A DNA stretch of 33,124 nt from Opitutia bacterium (GTDB taxonomy: Bacteria > Verrucomicrobiota > Verrucomicrobiia > Opitutales > Opitutaceae). The stretch lies in contig CANHJG010000053.1 in NCBI GenBank assembly GCA_947461205.1, positions 1 to 33,124 of the forward strand, in the 5' to 3' direction. The notes beneath the pieces were generated by a model. The model was not told the DNA's origin and ran no database searches. It saw only the letters and a list, made by a program, of their open reading frames with translations. Below are positions 15,565-24,658 of this stretch, one piece after another. Numbering within the stretch: the stretch's first letter is position 1; each line of letters begins with the position of its first letter. The position numbers were made by a program, and so were the translations under genes.

Positions 15565-16554
15565 CTAGTTCACCTTCACCGGCCGGCCCGTCTTCAGCGA
15601 TTTCAAGGCCGCCTCGGCCAACACGATTGCCATCCGGCCGTCTTCGGCGCCCACCGGCATCGGCTTTTGGTTGATCACCGCATCGACAAACGCCGCCAAC
15701 TCGGCGCGGTAGGCTTCCGCGTAGCGCTCGAGGAAAAAATACATCGGCTTGTCCGCGCTCACGCTCGCGCCGTCGGCGAGTTCGACCGTCGTCGGCGTGC
15801 GGTTGCCCGCGAGCAGGCGACCTTTGGCGCCGTGGACTTCCAGCCGCTGGTCGTAACCGTAGGCGGCGCGCCGGCTGTTGTTGATGTGCGCCTGCCGGCC
15901 CGACGCGGTCTTCATAAGCACCATCACCGTGTCCGTGTCGCCGGCCTTGCCCACCGCCGGATCGACGAGGCAGCTGCCGTAGGCGAACACCTCGACGGGC
16001 TCTTCGCCGAGGAGCCAACGCGCCATGTCGAAATCGTGGATCGTCATGTCGCGAAACTGGCCGCCGGACACCTTGATGTAGCTGAGCGGCGGCAGCCCCG
16101 GGTCGCGGCTCGTCACAATCACCTGCTCAACGGGGCCGATGTCGCCGCGGGCGAGGCGCGCGTGGAGCGCGGCGAAACTCGGATCGAAGCGGCGGTTGAA
16201 CCCGACGAACAGCGGCACCTTCGCCTTTTTCACGGCGGCGAGACACTGGTCGACCCGTTTGAGCGAGAGGTCGATGGGCTTCTCGCAGAAGATGGCCTTG
16301 CCCGCGCGCGCGGCCGCGATGATCAGCTCCGCGTGCGTGTCGGTGGACGACGCGATGATCACGGCGTCGATCGCCGGATCGCCGAGGGCCGTGGCGACGT
16401 CCGTGACGTGCGCGCCGTGTTTCGCGGCGAGGGCTGCGGCGGCGGCCGGGTTCACATCGACGACGTAACGGAGCTGGGTCGCACCGGTCGACGCGAGATT
16501 GGCGGCGTGGATCGTGCCGATGCGACCGGCACCGAATTGAGCGAAGCGAAGCAT
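15565..16554 (-). CDS. iolG: Gfo/Idh/MocA oxidoreductase, probable inositol 2-dehydrogenase
   Basis: A 329-residue NAD-dependent dehydrogenase. The N-terminal Rossmann fold opens with FAQFGAGRIGTIHAANL; the motif EKPIDL gives Lys92; and GGQFRDMTIHDFDMARW holds Asp169 and His173, the Lys/Asp/His set used by inositol dehydrogenase. The C-terminal domain has GFNRRFDPSF and the family's beta-sheet segments. IolG oxidises myo-inositol to 2-keto-myo-inositol in the cytosol. The close agreement of motif wording with IolG favours this over other family members, but no other iol gene is nearby, so the exact sugar or cyclitol substrate is uncertain. It is transcribed away from the next cluster, convergent with the GNAT gene. 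Confidence 0.85.
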   Translation of the reverse strand: MLRFAQFGAGRIGTIHAANLASTGATQLRYVVDVNPAAAAALAAKHGAHVTDVATALGDPAIDAVIIASSTDTHAELIIAAARAGKAIFCEKPIDLSLKRVDQCLAAVKKAKVPLFVGFNRRFDPSFAALHARLARGDIGPVEQVIVTSRDPGLPPLSYIKVSGGQFRDMTIHDFDMARWLLGEEPVEVFAYGSCLVDPAVGKAGDTDTVMVLMKTASGRQAHINNSRRAAYGYDQRLEVHGAKGRLLAGNRTPTTVELADGASVSADKPMYFFLERYAEAYRAELAAFVDAVINQKPMPVGAEDGRMAIVLAEAALKSLKTGRPVKVN

Positions 16555-16702
16555 GGGGCAAGAAAGGTGGGACGAGGAGAGGGAGAGGACGGGAGCAAGC
16601 GAGACTGCGACGAGCTTGCTCAGAGTTTGGCGTAAATGAAAAGGCGAAGGTTATTCAGGGCTCAACCGCGGCAGAGGTGCTGCGTGAGGGTCGAAGGCTC
16701 GT

Positions 16703-16730
16703 CGGAGCGGCGGTTTCCCCACCGCCGATG
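16703..16730. repeat. 28-bp hairpin repeat, copy 1
   Basis: The segment contains CGGCGGT (16708-16714), a TTCCCC loop and ACCGCCG (16721-16727), with flanks CGGAG and ATG. It is identical at 27 of 28 positions to 30997-31024. Here it lies 39 bases beyond the stop of the minus-strand phosphodiesterase, where it could also serve as a transcription end. It looks like a short dispersed intergenic repeat. Confidence 0.65.
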
Positions 16731-16768
16731 AAACGAGGGCGCTGGGAAAAGCACCCCTCCCACCGGAA

Positions 16769-18175
16769 TCATCGGGGCTCGAGCACGTCCTCCATCGCCC
16801 GACCGTCGGCGGTGGGCAACGCCACCCCGAGCAGGCGCGCGATCGTCGGAGCGACGTCGAGGTTGCGCACGCGGTCCAGTTTCACCCCGCGCCGGATCCC
16901 CGCGCCTTGCGCGATGAAAATGCCGTCGAGCTCGGGATCGGTCGCCGGGTAACCATGCGTGCCTCCATAGTTGACCGAGGGGCCGTGGACGATGTCGCCG
17001 GTGGCGGTGCCGGTGAACGCGTAGCCGGCTTTCGGGTGGAGGATGAGTTCGCCCATCGCCTCGTTTTCCGCCGGCGTCGGCAGCCCGCGCGCGGGCGCCT
17101 CGGTGGCGGCGTCAAGGACCTCGGCGATGCCTTCCATGCCGGTGAAAAGCGCTTTGAGCTTCGGCAGCAATTCTCCGCGCCGCGCGGGATCCGTCACGTA
17201 GACAAACGCGATGCCGCCCTGCGTGCCGACGTAGGCATCGCACTGCGCGATGGTCGCGCCAGCGGTGCGGAGGAGGCCGGCTTTCTTGAGGGCCACATTC
17301 GGGTAGAGGTAGTGGTCGACCTTCTTGAAACCGTGGTCGGTCGTCACGATCACCGTCGTCTTTTCGCGGAGACCGCTCGCGTCGATCGCCCGCAACAGGT
17401 CGCCCACGTAACGGTCCGCCAGCCGGAGCGCGGCGAGGCCTTCGGGCGAATTCGGGCCGAAGCGGTGATGCTGGCCGTCCGTGTTGAGCGGGTGAAACAT
17501 CAGCAGATTCGGCCGATGCCGGGTGAACACAAAACTCGCCGCGCGCGTCCACAATTCGTCGCGCTCCGCCGCATTCAGGCGCTTCGGCGGTTCGATATTC
17601 GTGCCGACCACCGGCTTTTTTGCGGCGACCGCCAGAATTTCTTTCTCGGTCGCGACACCGGCGGCGACCATTTCGCGCGGGAGCACGGCGGTGGGATCGA
17701 CGATCTCGGCGAAACTCCAGGTGATCGTGCCGGGCCGCGTGATCGCGACCCAATCGACCTCGGCCGTGGTGAGGCCGGCGTGGAACGCGGCGTCGTAAAC
17801 CGTCGGCACGCGCACGAGAATTTTTTTGTCGGCCCACTGCTCGTTCTTGATCGGTTTGCCGGGGCCCTGGCGCGTGACGTAGCCGTTGTAGAGCACCCCG
17901 TGTTTTTGCGGCGTCACGCCCGTGACCAGCGAGGTGTGGTTGGGCCACGTAATCGCAGGATTCACAATCGTCATCGCCTGGGCCACGACGCCCCCGGCGG
18001 CGAGCTGGCGCAGATGGGGCAACGCGAGCGTCTCATCGCGCCAGAGGTAGGCCGGAAATCCGTCGAGGCTGATGAGGACAACATGGGCGTCGGCGTGGGC
18101 GGCGCGGGCCGGCAGGAATGCGATGAGCGCAGCGCCCAGCGCGGCGGCGCGGCGGAGAAAACGGCAGGGAATCAT
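16769..18175 (-). CDS. Secreted nucleotide pyrophosphatase/phosphodiesterase-type alkaline phosphatase superfamily protein
   Basis: A 468-residue exported enzyme with signal peptide MIPCRFLRRAAALGAALIAF (cleavage near ARA-AHA). Zn-dependent catalytic features of the type I phosphodiesterase/nucleotide pyrophosphatase family are present: Asp38 in LISLDGF, nucleophile Thr76 in AITWPNHTSLVTG with Asn79, the metal ligands in NTDGQHHRFGP and VTTDHGF, and a late GTHGYPATD with the last His. It should hydrolyse phosphodiester or pyrophosphate bonds in the periplasm; the substrate could be nucleotides, phospholipid head groups or sugar phosphates. The gene is complete and normal in length. It stands alone; the neighbours give no clue. 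Confidence 0.88.
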   Translation of the reverse strand: MIPCRFLRRAAALGAALIAFLPARAAHADAHVVLISLDGFPAYLWRDETLALPHLRQLAAGGVVAQAMTIVNPAITWPNHTSLVTGVTPQKHGVLYNGYVTRQGPGKPIKNEQWADKKILVRVPTVYDAAFHAGLTTAEVDWVAITRPGTITWSFAEIVDPTAVLPREMVAAGVATEKEILAVAAKKPVVGTNIEPPKRLNAAERDELWTRAASFVFTRHRPNLLMFHPLNTDGQHHRFGPNSPEGLAALRLADRYVGDLLRAIDASGLREKTTVIVTTDHGFKKVDHYLYPNVALKKAGLLRTAGATIAQCDAYVGTQGGIAFVYVTDPARRGELLPKLKALFTGMEGIAEVLDAATEAPARGLPTPAENEAMGELILHPKAGYAFTGTATGDIVHGPSVNYGGTHGYPATDPELDGIFIAQGAGIRRGVKLDRVRNLDVAPTIARLLGVALPTADGRAMEDVLEPR

Positions 18176-18393
18176 AAAATCGTGGTGTCACCCCGGCCCG
18201 GGATTTCCACCGTGATGTGCGTGCCCCGCGCCCGACGTCCCCGTCGGAGGGAATCAGACAGGCACCGGGCGACAGGGCAGAAGCTGCGTTTCATGCGAGG
18301 GCGGGGGCCCCAGTACGTTGGGCACTGACACCGCCGAAAACCAGACTGAACCGCCGCCCTCGCCAAATCGTCCCTTCGGGTTACGCTCTGATC

Positions 18394-18615
18394 ATGACGA
18401 CGATCTCCGCCTCCGCCAATCTCGATCATATTTTCATGCTGCGCGCGTTGCTCGACAGCTGCGGGATCGCGGCCCAAGTGCCCGACGAATTCAGCGCGCA
18501 AACCCAACCTTACCTCTTTGCGAACGCCACCCCCGTCCGCCTGCAGGTCGAAGACGAGGACGCCGAGACCGCCCGGGCGATCCTCCGACAGAACGGCCAC
18601 GACCCGGTAGCGTGA
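18394..18615 (+). CDS. DUF2007-domain small protein
   Basis: A 73-residue protein from ATG 18394. The segment LDHIFMLRALLDSCGIAAQVPDE followed later by PVRLQVEDEDAETARAIL matches the DUF2007 fold, a small alpha/beta (ferredoxin-like) domain that begins with a strand, has a helix containing L-x-x-x-GI, and ends with D-x-x-x-A-x-x-(I/L)L. Members are annotated as putative signal-transducing proteins from PII-like resemblance; no function is proven. The longer frame starting at 18217 is less likely, as its extra residues are Arg/Pro-rich and have no family counterpart. It sits alone between the divergent phosphodiesterase and the S9 peptidase. Confidence 0.8.
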   Translation: MTTISASANLDHIFMLRALLDSCGIAAQVPDEFSAQTQPYLFANATPVRLQVEDEDAETARAILRQNGHDPVA

Positions 18616-18988
18616 GTTTTGGCGCGGCCCCCCGCGCGGCAACCGCCCCGGACTTCTGTCACGGAATCCGTGACAAACCTTGGCGGCCGATTTTTTGCGG
18701 AAAATTAGGCGGAACCGAATCGTCACCTCCGAGGAACACCACCGCCGGGTGCGGCCCGGGCTCGCTCGCCACCGGCGTTTCGAGCGCGATGCGATCGTCC
18801 GGGCCGGTCTGCGGCGCAGGCAGGGAAAAGGCGGGGTCAGCGCCGGCGTGGCGGCGAAGGCGCCCCGCGCCGCGGGCGACGACCACGCCAATCCGCTTGC
18901 CGTGGGCCCAATCTTTGCGGCTAGTTTTCGCGCCCCGCCGCCGCATCCCGCGACGCGCGCGGTCCAGCCTGCCCCACCCCTTTTCCCC
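18616..18988. other. Intergenic stretch upstream of the S9 peptidase
   Basis: About 370 bases with no recognisable gene. The S9 frame stays open upstream to 18680, but that part is Arg/Ala-rich and lacks a signal peptide, so I do not count it as coding. The palindrome at 18657-18675 is here. The peptidase leader ends in CCCCTTTTCCCC, with no Shine-Dalgarno motif. The promoter was not located. Confidence 0.45.
18657..18675. promoter_or_regulatory. 19-bp perfect palindrome, related to the integrase-associated palindromes
   Basis: TGTCACGGAATCCGTGACA has 9-bp arms around one A. It shares the form GTCACG-N5-CGTGAC with 9019-9035 and, save the last base, with 289-305. It lies 41 bases after the DUF2007 stop and 314 bases upstream of the peptidase start. 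It has too small a loop and no T run for a terminator, so a protein-binding site or an insertion scar is more likely. Confidence 0.5.
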
Positions 18989-21988
18989 ATGATGCGTCCG
19001 CGCCTGTTTCGCCCCGGCGGTGTTTTCGCCGCCCTCTTCGTCGTCGTCGCCAGCCTCGTTTCCGCCCAACCCGCTGCGCCCCGACCCCTCACCCACGAAG
19101 ATTTCGACGCGTGGCGCAGCTTCTTCACCCCAACGCTCTCGCGCGACGGCCGCTGGCTCGCCTACTCCGCCATGCCGCAGGACGGCGACGGCGACCTCGT
19201 CATCCGCGAAATCGCCACCGGCACCGAGCGCCGCGTGCCCGTCGGTATGCTGCTGCCGCCGGCTCCGTCCACCGGAGAAGAATCAACCAATCCAGAAGCG
19301 CCGCCTGTCGCGAAAAATATCCGACTGGTTTTCACCAGCGACAGCCGGTTCGTCGTCGCCTCGACGCATCCGACCAAGGCCGAGATCGCCCAAGCCCGGA
19401 AGGACAAGAAAAAGCCCGAGGACAGCCCGAAGAACGGCCTCGTCATCGTCAACCTCGCCGCCGCCGAAACGATCCGGGTGCCGGCGGTGAAAAGTTTTCA
19501 GGTTCCCCCGCGCGGCGGGGCCTGGCTCGCCTACCTGAAAGAACCGAAACCAGAGCCCGCCAAAACCGATGAGCCGAAATCCACCGAGACCCCCCCGGAG
19601 GAAACCAGGGAAGACGACGACCGCGACGACGCTCAGGCCACGACCCAGCGCCGTCCCTCCGGTCCGGCCCCCGCCGCCGGCGCGCCGAAAAAAGAATTCG
19701 GCACCGAACTGGTCCTGCGCGATCTCGCCGCGGGCAGCCAACGCTCCTTCGAAAACGCCCTCGACTGTTCGTTCGCGCGCGACGGCCAGACCCTCCTTTA
19801 CACCGTTTCCTCGAAGGCCGAGACCGACAACGGCCTCTACGCCGTCACCCCCGGCACCGCCGCCGCCCCCGCCTCACTCCTCACCGGCAAGGGCAAATAC
19901 ACGAAGCTCACCTGGGACCGCACGCAGGCCCAGGCGGTGATCGTCAGCGACCGCGACGATGCCGCCGCGAAACAACCCAAGAGCAAACCCTACCTCTGGA
20001 CCCGCGGCACCGCCGCCGCCGTGGAAATCGGGCGCGCCACCACCGCGGGCCCGGCCGAAGGCCTCGTCTTCAGCGACAAGGGCCCGCTCGCCTTTTCCCG
20101 CGACGGCCAAAAACTCTTCCTCCCCGCTGCCCCGCCGCCGAAGCCGCCGCGCAGCGCCGCCAGTGCGCCGCCGGACGAGGAAAAAGTCACCGCCGACCTC
20201 TGGCGCTGGAACGACGACTACGTGCAGCCGATCCAGAAAGTCCGCGCCGCCCGCGAGCGCACCCGCACCTACGCCGGCATCCTCGATCTCGCCACGCGCC
20301 ACTACACCCAGCTCGCCGACTCCGCCCTCGCCACCGTCACCCTCAGCGACGACGGCCGGCGCGCCCTCGGCAGCGACGACCGCGCGTATCGGAAACTCAC
20401 CGACTTCGACGGCCGCTATGCCGATTTTGCGCTCGTCGATCCCGCCACCGGCACCCGCCGGACCGTGCTCAAACAACAACGCTCCGAAGGCGCACCGCCG
20501 CAGTGGTCGCCCGACGGCCAGTGGGCCGCCTACTACCAGGACAAGCACTGGCACGTGCTGAACACGGCCGACGGCACCACGCGCCGTCTCACGGCCGCGC
20601 TGCGTGTCAGCCTGCACAACGAGGACCACGATCTCCCGGCGCCGCCCGCCGCCTACGGCAGCGCCGGTTGGACCAAAGATAGCGCGTCGCTCCTCGTCTA
20701 CGACCGTTACGACGTGTGGCAGGTTTTCCCCAACGGCCGCGCCGCGCTAAACCTCACCGCCGGCCACGGCCGCGCCACCCAAGTCGCGCTCCGCGTACAG
20801 CGCACCGAACCCGTCGAAGAGGATGACGACGAGCGCGGGATCGATCCCGCGAAGCCGCTCGTGCTCCGCGGCGAGAGCGAGGAGACGCGCGCGACGGGTT
20901 TCTTCCGCACCGACTTCGCCGCCGCCGCGAAAAAAACCGCGCCGCAACGCCTGCTCTGGGACGACAAGAATTTCCGTTACATCGGCCGCGCGCAGGACGC
21001 CGACGTGCTCCTCGTGACCGCCGGGCGCTTCGACACCTTTCCCGACGTGCACACGACGGACGCCTCGTTCGGAAAACTCGCCCGCGTGACCGACGGCGCC
21101 GCGCAGCAGAAGCCGTTTCTCTGGGGCCGCAGCGAGCTCGTGAAATTCAAGGGTCTCGGCGGCCAACCGCTCCAGGCCGCCCTCTACCAACCGGCGAATT
21201 TCGATCCCAAGAAAAAATATCCGATGATCGTCTACATCTACGAACGCCTCGCGCAAAACGTGCACGAGTTCGTCACCCCGCGCCCGTCGCAGAACGTCAA
21301 TTTCTCGCTCTACACCAGCCACGGGTACCTGGTGCTCGCGCCCGACATCGTCTACCAAACCGGCCAGCCCGGCCAAAGCGCGCTGCAATGCGTGTTGCCC
21401 GCGGTCGACGCCGTGGTGCAGCGGGGCTGCGTCGACGAAAACGCCATCGGCATCCAGGGCCACTCGTGGGGCGGCTACCAGATCGCCTATCTGGTTACGC
21501 AGACGAACCGCTTCCGCGCCGCCGAAGCCGGGGCGCCGGTCGGCAACATGACGAGCGCCTACTCGGGCATCCGCTGGGGCACGGGCCTGCCGCGCCAATT
21601 CCAATACGAGCAGACGCAGAGCCGGATCGGGCAATCGCTGCAGGCTGCGCCGCAACTCTACCTCGCCAACTCCCCGGTGTTCCGGATCGAGAATGTACGC
21701 ACGCCGCTCCTGCTTTTGCACAACGACGGCGACGACGCGGTGCCGTGGCAGCAGGGCATCGAGCTTTTCCTCGCGCTGCGCCGCCACGACAAACCGGCCT
21801 GGCTTTTCAACTACAACGGCCAGCCCCACGGCCTGCGCCGCCGCGCGGACCAAAAGGATTTCGGCCAACGCATGCACCAGTTTTTCGACCACTTTCTCAA
21901 AGGCTCCCCGGCCCCGGAGTGGATGGATAAAGGCATCCCGTATCTTGAGCGCGACGAAGAGAAGGTGAAATTTAACGCGCGGAACTGA
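18989..21988 (+). CDS. Secreted S9-family (prolyl oligopeptidase-like) peptidase
   Basis: A 999-residue exported serine peptidase. The N-terminus has a signal peptide (MMRPRLFRPGGVFAALFVVV, cleavage near VSAQ). A long beta-propeller-like region with repeated LSRDGRWLAYS / FSRDGQKLFLP / WSPDGQWAAYY segments follows, then the alpha/beta-hydrolase domain with Ser826 in GIQGHSWGGYQ, Asp915 in LLLLHNDGDDAVPW and His947 in NYNGQPHGLRRR, the full triad. Residues about 186-236 are a Pro/Glu/Asp/Lys-rich insert, unusual for the family and probably a flexible loop on the propeller. The enzyme probably cleaves short peptides in the periplasm. I start it at ATG 18989 because the signal peptide begins there. 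Its last 17 bases overlap the convergent serine-hydrolase gene. Confidence 0.92.
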   Translation: MMRPRLFRPGGVFAALFVVVASLVSAQPAAPRPLTHEDFDAWRSFFTPTLSRDGRWLAYSAMPQDGDGDLVIREIATGTERRVPVGMLLPPAPSTGEESTNPEAPPVAKNIRLVFTSDSRFVVASTHPTKAEIAQARKDKKKPEDSPKNGLVIVNLAAAETIRVPAVKSFQVPPRGGAWLAYLKEPKPEPAKTDEPKSTETPPEETREDDDRDDAQATTQRRPSGPAPAAGAPKKEFGTELVLRDLAAGSQRSFENALDCSFARDGQTLLYTVSSKAETDNGLYAVTPGTAAAPASLLTGKGKYTKLTWDRTQAQAVIVSDRDDAAAKQPKSKPYLWTRGTAAAVEIGRATTAGPAEGLVFSDKGPLAFSRDGQKLFLPAAPPPKPPRSAASAPPDEEKVTADLWRWNDDYVQPIQKVRAARERTRTYAGILDLATRHYTQLADSALATVTLSDDGRRALGSDDRAYRKLTDFDGRYADFALVDPATGTRRTVLKQQRSEGAPPQWSPDGQWAAYYQDKHWHVLNTADGTTRRLTAALRVSLHNEDHDLPAPPAAYGSAGWTKDSASLLVYDRYDVWQVFPNGRAALNLTAGHGRATQVALRVQRTEPVEEDDDERGIDPAKPLVLRGESEETRATGFFRTDFAAAAKKTAPQRLLWDDKNFRYIGRAQDADVLLVTAGRFDTFPDVHTTDASFGKLARVTDGAAQQKPFLWGRSELVKFKGLGGQPLQAALYQPANFDPKKKYPMIVYIYERLAQNVHEFVTPRPSQNVNFSLYTSHGYLVLAPDIVYQTGQPGQSALQCVLPAVDAVVQRGCVDENAIGIQGHSWGGYQIAYLVTQTNRFRAAEAGAPVGNMTSAYSGIRWGTGLPRQFQYEQTQSRIGQSLQAAPQLYLANSPVFRIENVRTPLLLLHNDGDDAVPWQQGIELFLALRRHDKPAWLFNYNGQPHGLRRRADQKDFGQRMHQFFDHFLKGSPAPEWMDKGIPYLERDEEKVKFNARN

Positions 21989-23171
21989 GCGCCCCGAGCA
22001 CCCCGCCCAGGAACTGGTCCAGCGCGGCGTCATGCTTGATCCACCGCACGACCACCACGAGGTCGTGCTCCCAATCGATGAAGACGATGTTCTGGCCGTT
22101 GCCGACGAACCGCACGCTCGTCGCAGGCACGGACGGCAGCGGTTTGCGATCGGTATTCAAATACCAGTTCGCGAAACCGTAGGTCGCGTTCGCCGGCCCG
22201 GGCGTACGCGCGAGCGCAATCCATTTTTCGGAGACGAGCTCCCGGCCCGCCCATTTTCCTCCGCGCAGAAACAGATATCCGAACCGCGCGAGATCCCACG
22301 CACTGATGAACATCCCGCCGCCGAAATGTCCGCCCCCGCTCACCGACTGCACGCGCCGGCCGTCGAGCTCGATCCACGAATTCTCGTAGCCGTGCCAGCG
22401 CCACGTGCCCGAGGCCCCGATCGGGTCCATGATTTCCTCGCGCAAGACTTCCGGTAGCGGCTGGCGCCACACGTGCAGCGCACACAACGCGAGGAGATTC
22501 ACCCGGACGTCGTTGTATTTGAAAAACGTGCCGGGCTCATGCTGCGGGCGGTTCGGCCAGTCCGCCGGCGTCGCCCCCACCGGGCGGTCGGCCCAGTCGG
22601 GAATCCCCCAGAGTGTGCCCGACCAGTCACTCGTCTGCCGCAGCAGATGGTCCCACGTGATGCCCGCGTTGTGCGTAGAACCGAAGAGCGGCTCGCGTTC
22701 GGCCGTCGGCAACGCGTCGCCCGGGTGGTCGGTCAGGTCGCGGATGAGTCCGCGCTGCCACGCGAGCCCGACGACCGTGGTGAGAAAGGTCTTCGTCACG
22801 CTGTTCGCCATGTCGGTGCGGGTCGTGTCGCCCCACTCGGCCGCGACATAGCCGCGATGGATGACGAGACCGCTCAGCGCGGCGCGCGGTTGCGTCGGCC
22901 CGCGGAGTTTGAAGTCGGGTTCGCGTTGGCCGAAGGTCTGGTGGAGATCCGTCGCGAGGTCCTTCGTCGCCGGGTTTTCGTGCGCGACCGAAAAATCGAC
23001 CGCCTGCTGCAGCCGCGCGGCGTCGAACCCCAGCTGCTCCGGAGACCGGCGGGCCCAACCGCCGCGGGGCGGAAAATATTCGGCGGCGGCCACCGGCGCG
23101 AGCAGGCCGACGACCAGACAAACGCCGCGCAGTGCCGCCGGAAAGTTTCCTGAACTCATGAGGGGGCTCAT
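21972..23171 (-). CDS. Secreted serine hydrolase, beta-lactamase class C family
   Basis: A 399-residue exported protein with the SxxK motif Ser124-Val-Thr-Lys127 (NSVTKTF), a KYND segment as the YxN-like motif, and the ordered blocks GITWDHLLRQTSDW and GGMFISAWDLARFGYLFL, typical of class C-type esterases, peptidases and beta-lactamases (Beta-lactamase domain PF00144). The signal segment lies near residues 11-30 (PAALRGVCLVVGLLAPVAAA). The start ATG 23171 overlaps the stop of the threonine dehydratase gene as ATGA, implying translational coupling; an in-frame ATG at 23159 would lose this. Its substrate is unknown and resistance should not be inferred. The 3' end overlaps the S9 peptidase by 17 bases in convergent orientation. 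Confidence 0.88.
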   Translation of the reverse strand: MSPLMSSGNFPAALRGVCLVVGLLAPVAAAEYFPPRGGWARRSPEQLGFDAARLQQAVDFSVAHENPATKDLATDLHQTFGQREPDFKLRGPTQPRAALSGLVIHRGYVAAEWGDTTRTDMANSVTKTFLTTVVGLAWQRGLIRDLTDHPGDALPTAEREPLFGSTHNAGITWDHLLRQTSDWSGTLWGIPDWADRPVGATPADWPNRPQHEPGTFFKYNDVRVNLLALCALHVWRQPLPEVLREEIMDPIGASGTWRWHGYENSWIELDGRRVQSVSGGGHFGGGMFISAWDLARFGYLFLRGGKWAGRELVSEKWIALARTPGPANATYGFANWYLNTDRKPLPSVPATSVRFVGNGQNIVFIDWEHDLVVVVRWIKHDAALDQFLGGVLGALSSAR

Positions 23172-24382
23172 GAGGTGACGGTGACCGGGAAACCGTGTTT
23201 TTTCAACGCGCGGTGCAGCGTCGCGACGTGCGCGTGGTCGCGCGTCTCCACGGTGCACACCGCGTGTACCGAAAATACGTCCGCTCCGCTGAACGCCCGC
23301 TCGTGCACGATTTCCTGGATGCTCGCCCCGCCATCGGCAATCACCCGCGTCAGGTCGGCGAGCCCGCCCGGGCGGTCCGGAACCGTGGCCGTGAAACGCG
23401 TGAGCCGGCCGTCGTGCACTAGCCCCTGAGCGATCACGCGCCCGAGCACCGAGGGGTCGATGTTGCCGCCGCTCAGGATGAGTCCGACGCGCCGGCCGCG
23501 CAGGGCGGGTAGCAAACCGGCCATCAGCGCGGCGAGCGACACCGCCGCGGACCCTTCGACGACCGTTTTCTCCAGCTCGAGCAGGCGCAGAATCGCGAGC
23601 GCGATCCACCGTTCCCCCACACTCACCACCTGGTCGACGCGGGTCCGCGCCAGCGCGAACGACGTCGACCCCACCGTGAGCGGCGCGAGACCGTCAGCGA
23701 GCGTGGCGCGGCGTTTGACCGTGACCGGTCGGCCGGCGCGGAGCGCGGCGGCGAAATTGCCGGTCTGCGTGCTTTCGATGCCGATGACCTGAATTTTCGG
23801 CTTCAGCGCTTTCACTGCCACGGCGACGCCCGCGATGAGTCCGCCGCCGCCGATGGGACACAGAATCGCGTCGAGATCGGGCACCTGTTTCATCATCTCC
23901 AGCGCGACCGTGCCCTGGCCGGCGATGATATCGGGCGCATCGAAGCCGTGGATATAGGTGAGCCCTTCGCGGGCGAGGAGGGCGTCGGCCTCGGCGCGCG
24001 CCTCCGTAAAATCACGGCCGCGCACCAGCACGCGCGCCCCGAGTTTCTGGCAGGTGGTGATCTTGATCAGCGGCGCGTAGTCGGGCATCACGACGGTGAC
24101 GGGAATGCCGAGGAGCTTGCCGTGGTAGGCGAGCCCGAGCGCGTGGTTGCCGGCGCTGGCGGCAATGACGCCGCACTTTTGCTGGCCGGGCGGGAGGCGC
24201 AGCAGGGCGTTGCGCGCGCCACGTTCCTTGAACGAGCCCGTGCGCTGGAGGTTGTCCAGTTTGCAGACGATCCGGCAGCCCGTGATTTCGCCCAGCGGGA
24301 TCGATTCGGGGCACGGCGACACATAAATGCCGCCGGCGATGCGGCGTTGGGCCGCGCGGATATCGGACAGGGTGACGGCCAT
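23168..24382 (-). CDS. ilvA: Threonine ammonia-lyase with C-terminal ACT domain
   Basis: A 404-residue PLP enzyme that turns L-threonine into 2-oxobutanoate and ammonia, the first step toward isoleucine or of threonine breakdown. Lys52 in TGSFKERGA binds PLP; ASAGNHALGLA and CPIGGGGLIAG are the substrate and phosphate loops; SGGNIDPSVL closes the catalytic domain. A single ACT-like regulatory domain follows at about 330-404 (FTATVPDRPGGLADLTRVIA). This short architecture is that of the biosynthetic/catabolic short-form enzyme (also named TdcB or IlvA). I use ATG 24382, after which the family sequence begins (MAVTLSDIRAAQRRIAGGIY); ATG 24421 adds 13 doubtful residues. The serine hydrolase is coupled downstream by an ATGA overlap. 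Confidence 0.9.
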   Translation of the reverse strand: MAVTLSDIRAAQRRIAGGIYVSPCPESIPLGEITGCRIVCKLDNLQRTGSFKERGARNALLRLPPGQQKCGVIAASAGNHALGLAYHGKLLGIPVTVVMPDYAPLIKITTCQKLGARVLVRGRDFTEARAEADALLAREGLTYIHGFDAPDIIAGQGTVALEMMKQVPDLDAILCPIGGGGLIAGVAVAVKALKPKIQVIGIESTQTGNFAAALRAGRPVTVKRRATLADGLAPLTVGSTSFALARTRVDQVVSVGERWIALAILRLLELEKTVVEGSAAVSLAALMAGLLPALRGRRVGLILSGGNIDPSVLGRVIAQGLVHDGRLTRFTATVPDRPGGLADLTRVIADGGASIQEIVHERAFSGADVFSVHAVCTVETRDHAHVATLHRALKKHGFPVTVTS

Positions 24383-24658
24383 GGCGCGAGCGTGCCCGGG
24401 GGCGGCGGCGGAGGAAAACAAAAAGGGCGGCGGCGCGCCGGCGGAGCCAGGCTCGTCTCTCCGCGACGACCGCGGAAGTCCCGGAGAGGCGGCCTGCCTG
24501 GAGGGCCGGCCGCCGCCGAGAAAAAGCGTTGCCGCGCCGGGCCGGGAGCAGAGACTGGCGGGCCTGATGGGTCATTCGATAAATTTTTCGCGGGTGGGAC
24601 CGGCGGCGGGCCAAGCGCGCTCCGCGCAGGGCAGCCACGCGGGCCGCTGATCGCCGCC

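Noticed and set aside
21972-23171. Antibiotic-resistance beta-lactamase
   Set aside because: The SxxK motif and fold are shared with many esterases and peptidases; nothing specific to drug hydrolysis is visible, so only the broad family is called.
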